Positions 51,098 to 61,374 are shown, numbered from the stretch's first letter. The stretch: DNA of 64,000 nt from Burkholderiales bacterium PBB1 (GCA_002255905.1 NKIN01000005.1:62001-126000); one strand, 5' to 3'. Notes: generated by a model not told the origin, from the sequence alone. Numbers and translations: made by a program.

Positions 51098-52279
51098 TCA
51101 ATCGTTGATCTCGTCGTTCAGGTCTTCGGCCACCGCCCGCACGCGGGCGTCGTGCACGGCCGCGGCGATCTGGGGTCCGCGCGCGCCTCTTTCGGCCGCG
51201 CGCCTTGCCGCAGCCCCCGTGTCCACCGCGGCACCGCGTGATCGCGACTGACGCCATCGCATGAACGAAACCGCGTGTCCGCGCGCTGAACCGCTGCCGT
51301 CTGCACGCGCAATGCACTCGCAGGCCTGCAGCATCACCTCGAAGCGCTCGGGTCGGCGCCAGGCGTCGCACCGATCCAGCAACTGCACCCGCTGTTCGGC
51401 GTCCATCGCCGTTCCAGAGCACACCACATCGTGCTCGCGCAGCACCAGTTCGGCCACTTCGCGGCAGTCGGTCGGAATGCGCCAGCGTTCGCACAAAGAG
51501 GCCAACGCATCCGCGCGTGTGGTGTGATCGATGCCGCCCAGCCGGGTGGTCACGACCGCAAATCGCGCCGGCAGCGGCAGCGCCTGCCGGGCGGCCAGGT
51601 CGATGGCGCAACGCCACCGGGTGGCCTCTGGCGTCGCGGATGACCACGCCGCCTGCAGCTCGGGCATCAGCCTGGCCAGCGCACCGCTGTCGTGCAGCAC
51701 ATCGAACATCCGTGTGGGCTGTACCTCCATCAGGCCGCGCGACAGCTCTTGCCAGACCCGTTCGGCGACCAGCGCATCGACCTCGCCCACGCTCACCATG
51801 CGCTGCATCAGCACCTGCGTCTCGGGCGCCACCTGGAAGTCGACGAAACGCGCTGCGAACCGCGCCACCCGCAGGATGCGCACCGGGTCTTCGGCAAACG
51901 CAGGCGACACATGGCGCAGCAGCCGGGCCTGCAGATCGTGTTGCCCACCGTAGGGGTCGATGATGCGGCCGGTCTCGTCCTGCGCCATCGCGTTGATCGT
52001 CAGATCGCGCCGCTGCAGATCCTCTTCCAGTGTGACACCCGGGTCCGCGTGGAAAACGAAGCCGTGGTAACCCGGTGCGGTCTTGCGCTCGGTGCGGGCG
52101 AGCGCGTACTCCTGCCGGGTGACCGGGTGCAGGAACACCGGAAAGTCGCGCCCCACCGGGAGGTAGCCCGCGGCGCGCATCGCCTCGGGTGTCGCGCCGG
52201 TGACGACCCAGTCGATGTCACTGCCGGGTCGGCCCAACAGTGCGTCACGCACTGCGCCGCCGACTTTCCAGGCCTTCAT
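51098..52279 (-). CDS. cca: CCA-adding tRNA nucleotidyltransferase
   Basis: 393 residues (E. coli 412). Class II nucleotidyltransferase: VGGAVRDALLGRPGSDIDWV carries the metal-binding DxD; ERRxR-type motifs follow as RRDLTINAMAQDE and RILRVARFAARF, with the specificity motif EDPVR. The C-terminal HD-type phosphohydrolase part is not clearly recognisable, so it may lack phosphatase activity. Builds or repairs the 3' CCA of tRNAs. Start ATG is at 52277-52279. Confidence 0.95.
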   Translation of the reverse strand: MKAWKVGGAVRDALLGRPGSDIDWVVTGATPEAMRAAGYLPVGRDFPVFLHPVTRQEYALARTERKTAPGYHGFVFHADPGVTLEEDLQRRDLTINAMAQDETGRIIDPYGGQHDLQARLLRHVSPAFAEDPVRILRVARFAARFVDFQVAPETQVLMQRMVSVGEVDALVAERVWQELSRGLMEVQPTRMFDVLHDSGALARLMPELQAAWSSATPEATRWRCAIDLAARQALPLPARFAVVTTRLGGIDHTTRADALASLCERWRIPTDCREVAELVLREHDVVCSGTAMDAEQRVQLLDRCDAWRRPERFEVMLQACECIARADGSGSARGHAVSFMRWRQSRSRGAAVDTGAAARRAAERGARGPQIAAAVHDARVRAVAEDLNDEIND

Positions 52280-52308
52280 CGGGCGCGGTCGGTCAGTGAG
52301 CGCACCGG

Positions 52309-53298
52309 TCAGCGGCCGTGCGCGCCGGCGCGCAGCGCATCGAGTCGCGCCACACCGGCGCGGTGCTGCAGCAGCGGGGCCATCACGCCCTCCAGCGCGG
52401 CAGGCTGAATGCCGAAGGCTTCCAGGCCGGGCAAGTCTCCGCTGAGCACGTTGGGCACACGCATCGAATCGAGGTTGTCCGCAGACATCAGCGGCTCACC
52501 CGGCAACCACCCCATCACCAGCGCCTGCAGGCGGGCGATGCCCTCGGGCAGCGGGATGATCATGCGTTCATGGCCCGCGCACTGGCCGGCGAAGCGAACC
52601 AGCTGCGCCAGCGTGTAGACCCCCGGGCCACCGCACTCGATGGTCTGTCCGATCGAGGTGGGTTCGTCGAGCGCGCCGACGATCGCTGCGGCCACGTCCT
52701 CCACCCACACCGGCTGGAAGCGGGCGGTGGCGCCGGCCAGCGGCATCACCGGCGCCACGGCCTGCAACCGTGCGAACAGGTTCAGGAAGCGGTCATGCTC
52801 GCCAAAGATGACCGAGGGCCGGAGCACGGTCAGCGCCAGCGCGGCGGCGCGCAACACCGCCTCGCCGGCCGCCTTCGATCGCAGATAGTGGGACGGCGCT
52901 TCGGCGCTGGCACCCAGCGCGCTGACATGCACCACACGCTGGACGCCGCTGACCCGACAGGCCGCGGCCAGTCGCCGTGGCAGATCCACGTGAGCCTGCT
53001 GGAAGGCGTCCGCGCTGCCGTGGAGGATCGCGACCAGATTGATCACCGCATCGCAGCCGGACAGCAGATGCACCAGTTCGGTCTCGCTGTGCACGTCGGC
53101 TTTGACCAGTTCGACGGTGGGCAGCGTGCGCAGATGCAGTGCCCGGTGCGGGCGGCGGCTGGGCACGACGATGCGGCCGCTGGCGCCCCCCGAGCGCTCG
53201 ACGAGCTTCTCGCAGACGCTGCGCCCGACGAAACCACTGCCACCCAGGACCAGGATGTTGGACACGCGTGGCTTGACCTCGGGTTGCGGAGTGTTCAT
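52309..53298 (-). CDS. NDUFA9-like atypical SDR (NAD(P)-binding complex I-associated type)
   Basis: 329 residues. N-terminal cofactor motif LVLGGSGFVGRSV (about 16-28), AVINLVAILHG and LRPSVIFGEHDRFLNLFARL are the marks of the NDUFA9-like atypical SDR group; no standard YxxxK is obvious (YLRSK at the expected place is a candidate). Start taken as ATG 53296-53298; a longer open frame upstream overlaps the transglycosylase. Widespread in Burkholderiales beside slt and cca; function not established in bacteria. Confidence 0.83.
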   Translation of the reverse strand: MNTPQPEVKPRVSNILVLGGSGFVGRSVCEKLVERSGGASGRIVVPSRRPHRALHLRTLPTVELVKADVHSETELVHLLSGCDAVINLVAILHGSADAFQQAHVDLPRRLAAACRVSGVQRVVHVSALGASAEAPSHYLRSKAAGEAVLRAAALALTVLRPSVIFGEHDRFLNLFARLQAVAPVMPLAGATARFQPVWVEDVAAAIVGALDEPTSIGQTIECGGPGVYTLAQLVRFAGQCAGHERMIIPLPEGIARLQALVMGWLPGEPLMSADNLDSMRVPNVLSGDLPGLEAFGIQPAALEGVMAPLLQHRAGVARLDALRAGAHGR

Positions 53299-53329
53299 GG
53301 GCGGCTGGAAACTCTTCGATTCTGTGCGC

Positions 53330-55432
53330 TCACGGCAATTCCCGGTCGGCACTCGCGATGGCTGGATCGCGCGGGCCGATCGACGCGCCCAGGCGTGCTG
53401 ACAACGACACCGATTCGTTGCCGAGCAAGGCGGCGTAGTAGGCCGCGTTGGACAGCACTTTCTTGACGTAGTCGCGCGTCTCGGAGAAAGGAATGTTCTC
53501 GGCCCAGGTGGCCGGGTCCAGCATCGGGCCTTCACGCCAGCGCCGCGACCGGCTCGGGCCGGCGTTGTAGGCCGCGGCAGCCAGCGGCTGCGAGCCGGCG
53601 AAGTCGTCGAGCACCAGCTTCAGGTAGCCGGTGCCCAGGGTCAGGTTGATGTCTCGGTCGGTGATGCGATCGTGGCTGTAATCCAGGCCGATCTTGCGCG
53701 CCGTCCAGCGGGCCGTGGCCGGCATCACCTGCATCAGGCCCGATGCACCGACGCCTGAGCGCGCGTCGGTCACGAAGCGCGACTCCTGTCGGATCAGGCC
53801 GTAGACGTAGGCCGGATCGAGGCCGATGGCCTGGGTGCGTGCCAGCACCTGCTCGCGAAACGGCGTCGGGAACCGCTGCTGCATGTCGACCACGCTTCGG
53901 GTGCGTTCGCTCGTGTTGATGCAGCGGTCCCAGATCTCGCGGTCGCAGGCCAGTTGCGCGGCGGCCAGCAGCTCGCGGTCACTCAGCGTTCGCAGGCTGA
54001 AGTTCCATTCGCGCACCCCTTCGCTGCGCAGTCCGATGGCGATCAGCTGCAAGGCCCGGTTCAGCCCGGGGTCGCGGGCAGCGGCGTCGCGTTCGGCGGC
54101 GGTCATCGCCGGTGGCCGCGGCGGCAATGACACGGGCATGCCCAGCCGTTCGCTGGACAGCGTGCCGTAGAAGTGCCATTGGCCGGCGACGCTCAAGAGC
54201 ATCTCCCGCGCCTGGGCTTGCAGCGCCTCGCCGTCTTGCGAGTCTGCTGCCAGCACTTGCAGTCCGCGTGCTTTCCAGTAGACCCAGGCGGGGTCGCGCT
54301 GCTCGGCAGGACTCATCGCGTTGATGCCCTGGATCACCTGCTGCCAGCGGCCCGCGCCCTGGTTGGCGCGCAGCGCCGCGCGCACCTTCCAGGCATAGGT
54401 GTCGTCCGGCCAGCGGTTGTCGCTGTCATCGTTGCGGGCCAGGCGCTCGGCGCGCTGGAACTGGTCGGGCGCATCGCTCGACAGGCGCTGTGCCGACTGT
54501 TTGGCGGTGGCCGCCCAGGCCCAGGCGGCCAGGTCGGCGGGCAGCGCACGCTCCCAGCGTTTGGCGAGCGCATCGGCCGCCGCGTCGGGATCGAGGGCGG
54601 CCAGCCTGGCCAGCGCCAGCGTCGCCAGTTCGGCGTTTGCGCGCCCGGCCGTCCTTGCCTTGCGAGACAGGAACGACGCCGGCGCGTCGATCAGCGCCTG
54701 CACGGCCTTGTCGGCCTTGGGGTCGGTGGTGCCCCGCGCGATCGCGACCGCCTGCACCACTGCGCGCGGGCGGTTGATGTCCATCGCCAGTCGCGCCTTG
54801 CGCCAAGCGTCTGCGGGTTTGAACACGCCGGCAGACAGCAGCGTACGCGCCAACAGTGCACAGCCATCGTCGGCATCGCGCTGCGCAGCCCAGGCGTTGC
54901 GAGCGGCGTCTCGCACGTCCTGGCCCGCCAGGTGGTCGGTCAGCAGCGCGTAGCAGCTGACTTCGCGGTCGTCGTTGAGTTTGAAACGCGGAAAGTCGAT
55001 GACGAAATTGGCCCAGTCGCGCCGACGGCCCAGCTCGAGCAGCCAGTCGTTGCGCAGCCGGTCTTCGACATATGTGCCCGTCCAGCGGCTGTAGAACGCC
55101 TCGAGATCGGCCTGCTGCAGTTCAGACAGCCGTGCATTGGCGTCCCAGTAGGCCACCCACATCGCCAGCGGGTGCTGTGTGGCGGCGGTGGCGTCACGCA
55201 ATGCGGCCAGACGCCCCCGATCCCGCTTGCGGAACGCGTCACGGGCGTCCAGCAGCGGCTCCGAGGCGACGTTGGCAGTGGGCTGTGTGATCGGCGGCGT
55301 CGCTGCATGGGCATGGGGGATCGAGCCGAGCAGGGTGCCCACGCTCAGTCCCAGCCCCAGCGCGAACGGCAAGGCGCGCAGGCGCCGATGCCCCCGCGAG
55401 ACGTCGCGTGCGGTACAACCTTCTGTCGCCAT
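53330..55432 (-). CDS. slt: Soluble lytic murein transglycosylase (Slt70-like)
   Basis: 700 residues from ATG 55430-55432; the earlier ATG (55465) would overlap the divergent 5-FCL start. Signal region LRALPFALGLGLSVGTLLGS followed by HAHA exports it to the periplasm. A superhelical alpha-solenoid (about 60-500) precedes the catalytic domain: IRQESRFVTDARSGVGASGL with catalytic Glu near 548, MQVMPATA and AAYNAGPSR. Cleaves peptidoglycan to anhydro-muropeptides. Divergent from the cyclo-ligase gene; the promoters must lie within or near 55433-55463, a very tight gap. Confidence 0.93.
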   Translation of the reverse strand: MATEGCTARDVSRGHRRLRALPFALGLGLSVGTLLGSIPHAHAATPPITQPTANVASEPLLDARDAFRKRDRGRLAALRDATAATQHPLAMWVAYWDANARLSELQQADLEAFYSRWTGTYVEDRLRNDWLLELGRRRDWANFVIDFPRFKLNDDREVSCYALLTDHLAGQDVRDAARNAWAAQRDADDGCALLARTLLSAGVFKPADAWRKARLAMDINRPRAVVQAVAIARGTTDPKADKAVQALIDAPASFLSRKARTAGRANAELATLALARLAALDPDAAADALAKRWERALPADLAAWAWAATAKQSAQRLSSDAPDQFQRAERLARNDDSDNRWPDDTYAWKVRAALRANQGAGRWQQVIQGINAMSPAEQRDPAWVYWKARGLQVLAADSQDGEALQAQAREMLLSVAGQWHFYGTLSSERLGMPVSLPPRPPAMTAAERDAAARDPGLNRALQLIAIGLRSEGVREWNFSLRTLSDRELLAAAQLACDREIWDRCINTSERTRSVVDMQQRFPTPFREQVLARTQAIGLDPAYVYGLIRQESRFVTDARSGVGASGLMQVMPATARWTARKIGLDYSHDRITDRDINLTLGTGYLKLVLDDFAGSQPLAAAAYNAGPSRSRRWREGPMLDPATWAENIPFSETRDYVKKVLSNAAYYAALLGNESVSLSARLGASIGPRDPAIASADRELP

Positions 55433-55463
55433 CGGCGACCACCACCACCCCATCCATCCACTC

Positions 55464-56036
55464 ATGTCCGAAACCTCTGTTGCCGCGATCAGCGCCGCCC
55501 GTGCCGAGCTGCGTGCCCGCCTGTTGGCTGCGCGCGCGGCCTTTGTGGCCGATGCCTCCGCGCAGTCCCGGCTTGCAACCCATCTTATGTCGGTGTTGCG
55601 ACAGCTCGTTCCCGAAAGACTCGGGATTTACAGTGCAGTTCGGTCTGAATTCAACGTGGCCGATGTGTGCGTGGCCGAGCCTGCTCTGGCTCACACGCCA
55701 TTGGCACTGCCGTTTTCGTGGATCGAGCCCCGCCGGATGGTGTTTCGTCACTGGGATCGCCAGCCGCTCACGCTGCGCGACGAATGCCAGATCCTGGTGC
55801 CGGACGGCCCGGAGGTCGTTCCCGACGTGGTGCTGGCGCCCTGCGTGGGATACACCGCCTCGGGCTGGCGGCTGGGTTACGGCGGCGGCTACTTCGACCG
55901 CTGGATGGCTGAATACCCTCATGCCACGGTGGTCGGCGTGGCCTGGTCGGTCGGCGAGATCGACGAGTCCCTGTGGCATCCGCAACCGCACGACCAGGTG
56001 CTGGCCTGCGTGGTCACGGAGCGCGGCGTGGTGTGA
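55464..56036 (+). CDS. 5-formyltetrahydrofolate cyclo-ligase (paralogue 1)
   Basis: 190 residues (family 180-200). Folate-binding GIYSAVRSEFN block, PDVVLAPCVGYTASGWRLGY and the ATP/phosphate motif GYGGGYFDRW. Converts 5-formyl-THF to 5,10-methenyl-THF with ATP. ATG 55464 starts MSETSVAAISAARAELRARL; the open frame upstream is not conserved. A second family member follows 80 nt downstream. Confidence 0.9.
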   Translation: MSETSVAAISAARAELRARLLAARAAFVADASAQSRLATHLMSVLRQLVPERLGIYSAVRSEFNVADVCVAEPALAHTPLALPFSWIEPRRMVFRHWDRQPLTLRDECQILVPDGPEVVPDVVLAPCVGYTASGWRLGYGGGYFDRWMAEYPHATVVGVAWSVGEIDESLWHPQPHDQVLACVVTERGVV

Positions 56037-56115
56037 GCGCCTGGCGGCTCCCCGCATTCCCATGCTCGCGCCCGGGCTCTGACGGATTCACACGGGTGTC
56101 TTGCACAATGGGCAC

Positions 56116-56706
56116 ATGAGCAAACCCGATGAATCCACCCCTGCGGCACCCGACGAACGTGCCGCTCAGCGCACCAAGCTGATCGCTGCCCGCCAGGCCC
56201 TGCCCGACCGCCTCGAGCGTGCGGTGCAACTGCAGAGCGTATTGCGCGTCTGGCTGGTGCGGCGCGAAGAAAAAACCATCGGCGGTTACTGGCCGATCAA
56301 GGGCGAGTTCGATCCGCTGCCGGCCTTGTACCGCTGGTCCGAAGGCAACGATCAGCGCCGCATCGGCTTGCCCGTGGTCGACAAGACCGTCGGCGCACTG
56401 CAATTCCATGTCTGGTTCCCTGGCTGCCCGATGGAACGCGACGCCTACGACATCCCGAAGCCCAAAGGCACCGAGACCTTCTCTCCGCAAATGGTGCTGA
56501 TGCCCTGTGTCGGCTATGGCCCCGGGGGCGTGCGCCTGGGCTACGGTGGTGGCTTTTACGACCGCACCGTCGCGGCGCTGACGCCACGTCCGTACACCGT
56601 GGGCCTGTGCTACTCCAACGGTTTCCTGCCCTTTCTGCGTGCCCGTCCCGACGACTTGCCGCTCGATGCCTTGCTGACCGACGACGGCGTCGTCTGGGAA
56701 CGCTGA
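56116..56706 (+). CDS. 5-formyltetrahydrofolate cyclo-ligase family protein (paralogue 2)
   Basis: 196 residues from ATG 56116; ATG 56101 would add five. Family blocks: GGYWPIKGEFDPLPALYRW, MVLMPCVGYGPGGVRLGYGG and GGGFYDRTV. The early segment AAQRTKLIAARQALPDR carries the basic residues expected for ATP binding. It is clearly related to, but well diverged from, the preceding paralogue (mainly the GYGGG[YF][FY]DR region is shared). GCACAAT just upstream of the start is a -10-like sequence. One copy may have a different pterin substrate or regulatory role. Confidence 0.88.
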   Translation: MSKPDESTPAAPDERAAQRTKLIAARQALPDRLERAVQLQSVLRVWLVRREEKTIGGYWPIKGEFDPLPALYRWSEGNDQRRIGLPVVDKTVGALQFHVWFPGCPMERDAYDIPKPKGTETFSPQMVLMPCVGYGPGGVRLGYGGGFYDRTVAALTPRPYTVGLCYSNGFLPFLRARPDDLPLDALLTDDGVVWER

Positions 56707-56727
56707 GGCCACCCCGGAGCATCCCCC

Positions 56728-57132
56728 ATGGCTGCTGGCTGGCTCACTGCGCTGAAAGTCATTCCCTGGGCCGACGTGATCGAGGCCGCACCGGGTCTGG
56801 CGAAAAGTGCCCGGGGCTTCTTCAAGCGAACCCAGGAAGGCGTGCCTGCTGCCACCGAAGGCCCGGCGGCTCCGCCTGCTGACACCGGTGACTCCGATCC
56901 CTTGGCGCAGGCAGCGCAGCGCATTGCCGCGCTGGAATCCCGCCTCGCGCAGACCACCGAGCGTCAGCACGCCGCTGCCGCACTGATCGATACGCTGGCG
57001 ACCCAGAACGCCCGCCTGGTCGAAGCGGTCGATGCGCTCGACAAGCGCTGCCAGGGCCTGAAGGTAGCGATCTTCGTGGTGGCCGTGATGGCCGTGGGGG
57101 CCCTGATCGGGGTGGCTGCCATCGCGCGCTGA
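56728..57132 (+). CDS. Small C-tail-anchored protein, function unknown
   Basis: 134 residues. An N-terminal amphipathic part (WLTALKVIPWADVIEAAPGL), a Pro/Ala linker, a coiled coil (about 65-110, AQRIAALESRLAQTTERQHA) and a C-terminal membrane segment VAIFVVAVMAVGALIGVAAI with only two residues after it. Likely anchored in the inner membrane by its C-terminus. Starts 21 nt after the cyclo-ligase and is followed 11 nt later by a ferredoxin, so co-transcribed. No family recognised. Confidence 0.75.
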   Translation: MAAGWLTALKVIPWADVIEAAPGLAKSARGFFKRTQEGVPAATEGPAAPPADTGDSDPLAQAAQRIAALESRLAQTTERQHAAAALIDTLATQNARLVEAVDALDKRCQGLKVAIFVVAVMAVGALIGVAAIAR

Positions 57133-57143
57133 GATCGGGATCG

Positions 57144-57473
57144 ATGCCGTCCGATACGCCGTTCACCATCGTCATCGAGCCGCAAGGCTGGAGTTTCGAA
57201 GCGAGCGGCGGACCCTCCCTGGTTGAATCCGCACGCCGCGCCGGCATCGTGCTGCCCACTTCCTGCCGCAATGGCACCTGCCGTGCCTGCCTGTGCCGGG
57301 TGCTCCGCGGCCAGGCGCGTCACCTGATCGAGTGGCCGGGGCTCAGCGCCGAGGAAAAGCGCGAGGGGTGCATCCTGCCGTGCGTGGCCACACCAGAGAC
57401 GGCACTGCACATCGAGGCACCGAAGGCGTCTCGCGCACCGCCGCCCGCGCCACCTGCAGCACTCGGGCCCTGA
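57144..57473 (+). CDS. 2Fe-2S plant-type ferredoxin
   Basis: 109 residues. Cluster ligands C-x4-C-x2-C in SCRNGTCRACLC and a fourth Cys in GCILPCVATPE, the plant-type pattern. The C-terminus has a Pro/Ala tail (PPPAPPAAL). Carries electrons for an unidentified oxidoreductase. Convergent with ppk2, 18 nt between stops. Confidence 0.88.
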   Translation: MPSDTPFTIVIEPQGWSFEASGGPSLVESARRAGIVLPTSCRNGTCRACLCRVLRGQARHLIEWPGLSAEEKREGCILPCVATPETALHIEAPKASRAPPPAPPAALGP

Positions 57474-57491
57474 GCGGCGCCCTGGGGCGAT

Positions 57492-58337
<846 letters not shown>

Positions 58338-58439
58338 GGTGGCGCTGAGGGTGACGACGCTGGGGCCGGCGAAATCGGCTCGGGTGCAGTCCAGTGTAGT
58401 GCCCGGCCGGGCGTGGGTTTGCCGTCACAATCGCCGCCG

Positions 58440-58517
58440 ATGAAACGCTCGCGCCACGCTGGCCCTTCCAGGTTGTTGTCGACTCCGACGCACTCGGATT
58501 TCGGGGTGCGCACATGA
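58440..58517 (+). CDS. Possible 25-residue leader ORF overlapping coaX
   Basis: ATG 58440 opens [19 protein letters not shown] and ends in a TGA that overlaps the coaX ATG by four bases (ATGA). TCACAAT just upstream resembles a -10. No homologue known to me and no clear ribosome site, so it may be chance. birA often precedes coaX in this group and is absent here. Confidence 0.3.
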   Translation: MKRSRHAGPSRLLSTPTHSDFGVRT

Positions 58518-59284
58518 GCTTTCTGGCTGTCGATGTCGGCAACACGCGGCTGAAGTGGGCGCTCTATGACGCGCCCCGGCCTGGCGCCTTGCTGCTGTCC
58601 CAGGGAGCGGTGTTCCTGGAGATGGTGGATCAGCTGGCCGACACCGACTGGAAGCAGATCCCCGCGCCATCGGCCATGCTGGGTTGCGTGGTCGCCGGCG
58701 AGGGCGTCAAGCGGCGTGTCTCGGAGCAGATCGAAGACCTCTGGAACCTCGAGCCTCACTGGGTGGTGTCCACCGCGCAGGCGGCGGGCGTTCGCAACGG
58801 CTACGACCACCCGAACCGCTTGGGCACGGATCGCTGGGTGGCGCTGGTCGCGGCGCGCCAGCGGGTGCTGGCCGCAGGCCGCCCCCGTGCCGCGCTGGTG
58901 GTGATGGTGGGCACGGCCGTGACGGTCGATGCGCTGGACGCCGACGGTCAGTTCATCGGCGGGCTGATCCTGCCGGGCTTCGGGCTCATGCTGCGGGCAC
59001 TCGAGATGGGCACGGCCGGATTGAAGGCGCCCACCGGAGAGGTCGTCGACTTTCCCACCCACACCAGCGATGCGCTGATGAGCGGCGGCGCGCACGCCAT
59101 TGCCGGCGCCATCGAGCGCATGCACCGCCGCCTGCTGGCCCGCGCGGGCCATGCCCCTTTGCTGCTGATGACCGGCGGCGCAGCTGTCAAACTGGCGCCG
59201 ATCACCGACCTGCCGTTCGAAACGGTCGATACGCTGCTCTTCGAAGGCCTGCTGACGCTGCAGTCGCAGCGCGTGGCCAGCTGA
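58514..59284 (+). CDS. coaX: Type III pantothenate kinase
   Basis: 256 residues. ASKHA-fold enzyme of the first CoA step. Phosphate-1 motif [14 protein letters not shown] at residues 4-17, the [20 protein letters not shown] block with catalytic Asp, and [20 protein letters not shown]. It needs no classical Walker A. Start ATG 58514 is standard for the family. Followed 55 nt later by the thiolase gene. Confidence 0.95.
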   Translation: MSFLAVDVGNTRLKWALYDAPRPGALLLSQGAVFLEMVDQLADTDWKQIPAPSAMLGCVVAGEGVKRRVSEQIEDLWNLEPHWVVSTAQAAGVRNGYDHPNRLGTDRWVALVAARQRVLAAGRPRAALVVMVGTAVTVDALDADGQFIGGLILPGFGLMLRALEMGTAGLKAPTGEVVDFPTHTSDALMSGGAHAIAGAIERMHRRLLARAGHAPLLLMTGGAAVKLAPITDLPFETVDTLLFEGLLTLQSQRVAS

Positions 59285-59339
59285 CGACCGACCGATTGCG
59301 ACAACAGGCCCGACCCGTCGAACCCGCGAGGACCGAACC

Positions 59340-60536
59340 ATGAAGCCACTCCAGGACGCCTACATCGTCGCCGCCACCCGCACCCCGGTCGGCCGCTCGG
59401 GACGCGGCATGTTCCGCCAACTGCGGCCCGACGACCTGCTGGTCGCTGCCATCCAGGGCGCGCTCAGGCAGGTGCCCACGCTGGATGTGAAGGCGATCGA
59501 GGACGCGGTCATCGGCTGCGCGATGCCCGAAGGCGAGCAGGGCCTGAACGTTGCGCGTCTCGGCGTGCTGCTGGCCGGACTGCCGAACACGGTGGGCGGC
59601 GTGACCGTCAACCGCTTTTGCGCGTCCGGCCTGACGGCGATCCAGATGGCGGCCGATCGCATCCGTGTCGGCGAGGCCGACGTGATGATCGCGGGCGGCG
59701 TGGAAAGCATGAGCATGGTCGCGATGAGCGGTAACCGCCCGTCGTTCAACCCGGCCGTGTTCATGCGCGACGAGAACCTCGGCATCGCCTACGGCATGGG
59801 CCTGACCGCCGAGAAGGTCGCCGAGCAATGGAAGGTCACGCGCGAGGCGCAGGACGAGTTCGCGCTGCAGTCGCACCTGAAGGCCTTGAGGGCCATCGCC
59901 TCGGGCGAGTTCAGCGACGAGATCACGCCGGTCGAGGTCACCGAGCGCGCACCGAACCTCGAGTCCGGCAAGGTGACGGCGAGCACACGCACTGCCACCA
60001 CCGACGAGGGCCCTCGCGCCGACACCACGCTCGAGGCGCTCGCCAAGCTGCGCCCGGTGTTCGCCGCCAAGGGCAGCGTGACGGCGGGCAACAGCTCGCA
60101 GACCAGCGACGGCGCCGCCTGCCTGATCCTCGCCAGCGACAAGGCGGTCAAGGCGCACGGGCTGACGCCGTTGGCGCGCTTCGTCAGCTTTGCCAACCGC
60201 GGCGTGCCGCCCGAGATCATGGGCATCGGACCGATCGAGGCGATCCCCGCGGCATTGCGCCAGGCCGGTCTGCAACCCGGCGATCTGGGCTGGATCGAGC
60301 TGAACGAGGCCTTCGCGGCCCAGGCGCTGGCTGTGCTGGGCACGCTGAAGCTGGACCCCGCCCGGGTCAATCCGCTGGGCGGCGCGATCGCGCTGGGTCA
60401 CCCGCTGGGCGCCACCGGTGCGATCCGCGCGGCCACCGTGGTGCATGCCCTGCGTCGCCATAACCTGAAATACGGCATGGTGACGATGTGCGTGGGCACG
60501 GGACAGGGCGCGGCCGGCATCTTTGAACGAGTCTGA
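59340..60536 (+). CDS. Acetyl-CoA acyltransferase (thiolase)
   Basis: 398 residues, typical thiolase length. Nucleophilic Cys in NRFCASGLTAIQMA (about residue 98), then the ALGHPLGATGA block with catalytic His and the second Cys in MCVGTGQGAAG (about 385). Completes beta-oxidation by thiolysis or works in the condensation direction. The degradative FadA type is most likely given the following enoyl-CoA hydratase and the dehydrogenase pair at 16.5-20.8 kb. Confidence 0.94.
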   Translation: MKPLQDAYIVAATRTPVGRSGRGMFRQLRPDDLLVAAIQGALRQVPTLDVKAIEDAVIGCAMPEGEQGLNVARLGVLLAGLPNTVGGVTVNRFCASGLTAIQMAADRIRVGEADVMIAGGVESMSMVAMSGNRPSFNPAVFMRDENLGIAYGMGLTAEKVAEQWKVTREAQDEFALQSHLKALRAIASGEFSDEITPVEVTERAPNLESGKVTASTRTATTDEGPRADTTLEALAKLRPVFAAKGSVTAGNSSQTSDGAACLILASDKAVKAHGLTPLARFVSFANRGVPPEIMGIGPIEAIPAALRQAGLQPGDLGWIELNEAFAAQALAVLGTLKLDPARVNPLGGAIALGHPLGATGAIRAATVVHALRRHNLKYGMVTMCVGTGQGAAGIFERV

Positions 60537-60543
60537 CCAGAAC

Positions 60544-61308
60544 ATGAGCATCAAGACCGCCACGCTGAACGGTGTTGCCACGATCGAGATGGCGCGGCCG
60601 CAGAAGAAGAACGCACTCACGGCCGAGATGTACGCCGAGCTGGCCTCGGCGCTGAAGGCCGCCGACGCCGATGCTGCCGTGCGCGCGGTGTTGATCGTCG
60701 GTCAGCCCGGTGTGTTCACTTCGGGCAACGACATCGACGACTTCATGAACCGGCCGCCCGCGACGATCGATGCGCCGGTGTTCGATTTCATGCGTGCGCT
60801 GGTGGCATGCAGCAAGCCGGTGGTCGCGGCGGTGACGGGTGCGGCCATTGGCATCGGCACCACGATGCTGCTGCACTGCGACCTCGTCTACGTGTCCGAC
60901 GAGGCACGGCTGGCGATGCCGTTCACGAGCCTGGGCCTGGTGCCTGAGTTTGCCTCCAGCCTGATCGTGCCGGGTCTGGTCGGCCACGCGCAAGCAGCGG
61001 AAAAGCTGCTTCTGGGCGATCCGTTCACCGCCGAGGATGCCGTCGAGATGCGCATCGCGAACGCGGTGTTGCCGGCGGGTGAGGTGGTGCGGCATGCACG
61101 CCGCATGGCCGAGCGCTTCAACAGCCTCCCGCCGGGCGCGGTACGCGAGTCCAAGCGCCTGATGCGCCGCGCGACCCAGGCGGCCGTGCTCGAGGCGATC
61201 GAGGCTGAAGCCGAGGTGTTTCGCCAGCGGCTCTCGAGCCCCGAGGCGACCGAGGCGTTCAGCGCGTTCTTCCAGAAACGCCAACCTGATTTCTCGTCCT
61301 TCGGCTGA
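60544..61308 (+). CDS. Enoyl-CoA hydratase/isomerase
   Basis: 254 residues, crotonase fold. N-terminal MARPQKKNALTAEMYAEL, first oxyanion-hole region FTSGNDIDDF, second VTGAAIGIGTTMLLHCD, and MPFTSLGLVPEFASS with one Glu in the catalytic region. The second catalytic Glu of true hydratases is not obvious, so an isomerase or broad-specificity hydratase is possible. ATG 60544 lies eight bases after the thiolase stop. Ends before a terminator shared with the porin. Confidence 0.88.
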   Translation: MSIKTATLNGVATIEMARPQKKNALTAEMYAELASALKAADADAAVRAVLIVGQPGVFTSGNDIDDFMNRPPATIDAPVFDFMRALVACSKPVVAAVTGAAIGIGTTMLLHCDLVYVSDEARLAMPFTSLGLVPEFASSLIVPGLVGHAQAAEKLLLGDPFTAEDAVEMRIANAVLPAGEVVRHARRMAERFNSLPPGAVRESKRLMRRATQAAVLEAIEAEAEVFRQRLSSPEATEAFSAFFQKRQPDFSSFG

Positions 61309-61321
61309 TCCCGATGTGAAA

Positions 61322-61355
61322 ACGCCTCCCGACCCGCAGCCGGGCCCGGAGGCGT
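61322..61355 (-). terminator. Intrinsic terminator of the porin gene
   Basis: ACGCCTCC (61322-61329) pairs with GGAGGCGT (61348-61355), 18-nt GC-rich loop. On the minus strand the stem is followed by TTTTC, fitting termination of the porin; on the plus strand it may also end the thiolase-hydratase transcript. Confidence 0.7.
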
Positions 61356-61374
61356 CGTCAAACGCGGAGAACGA

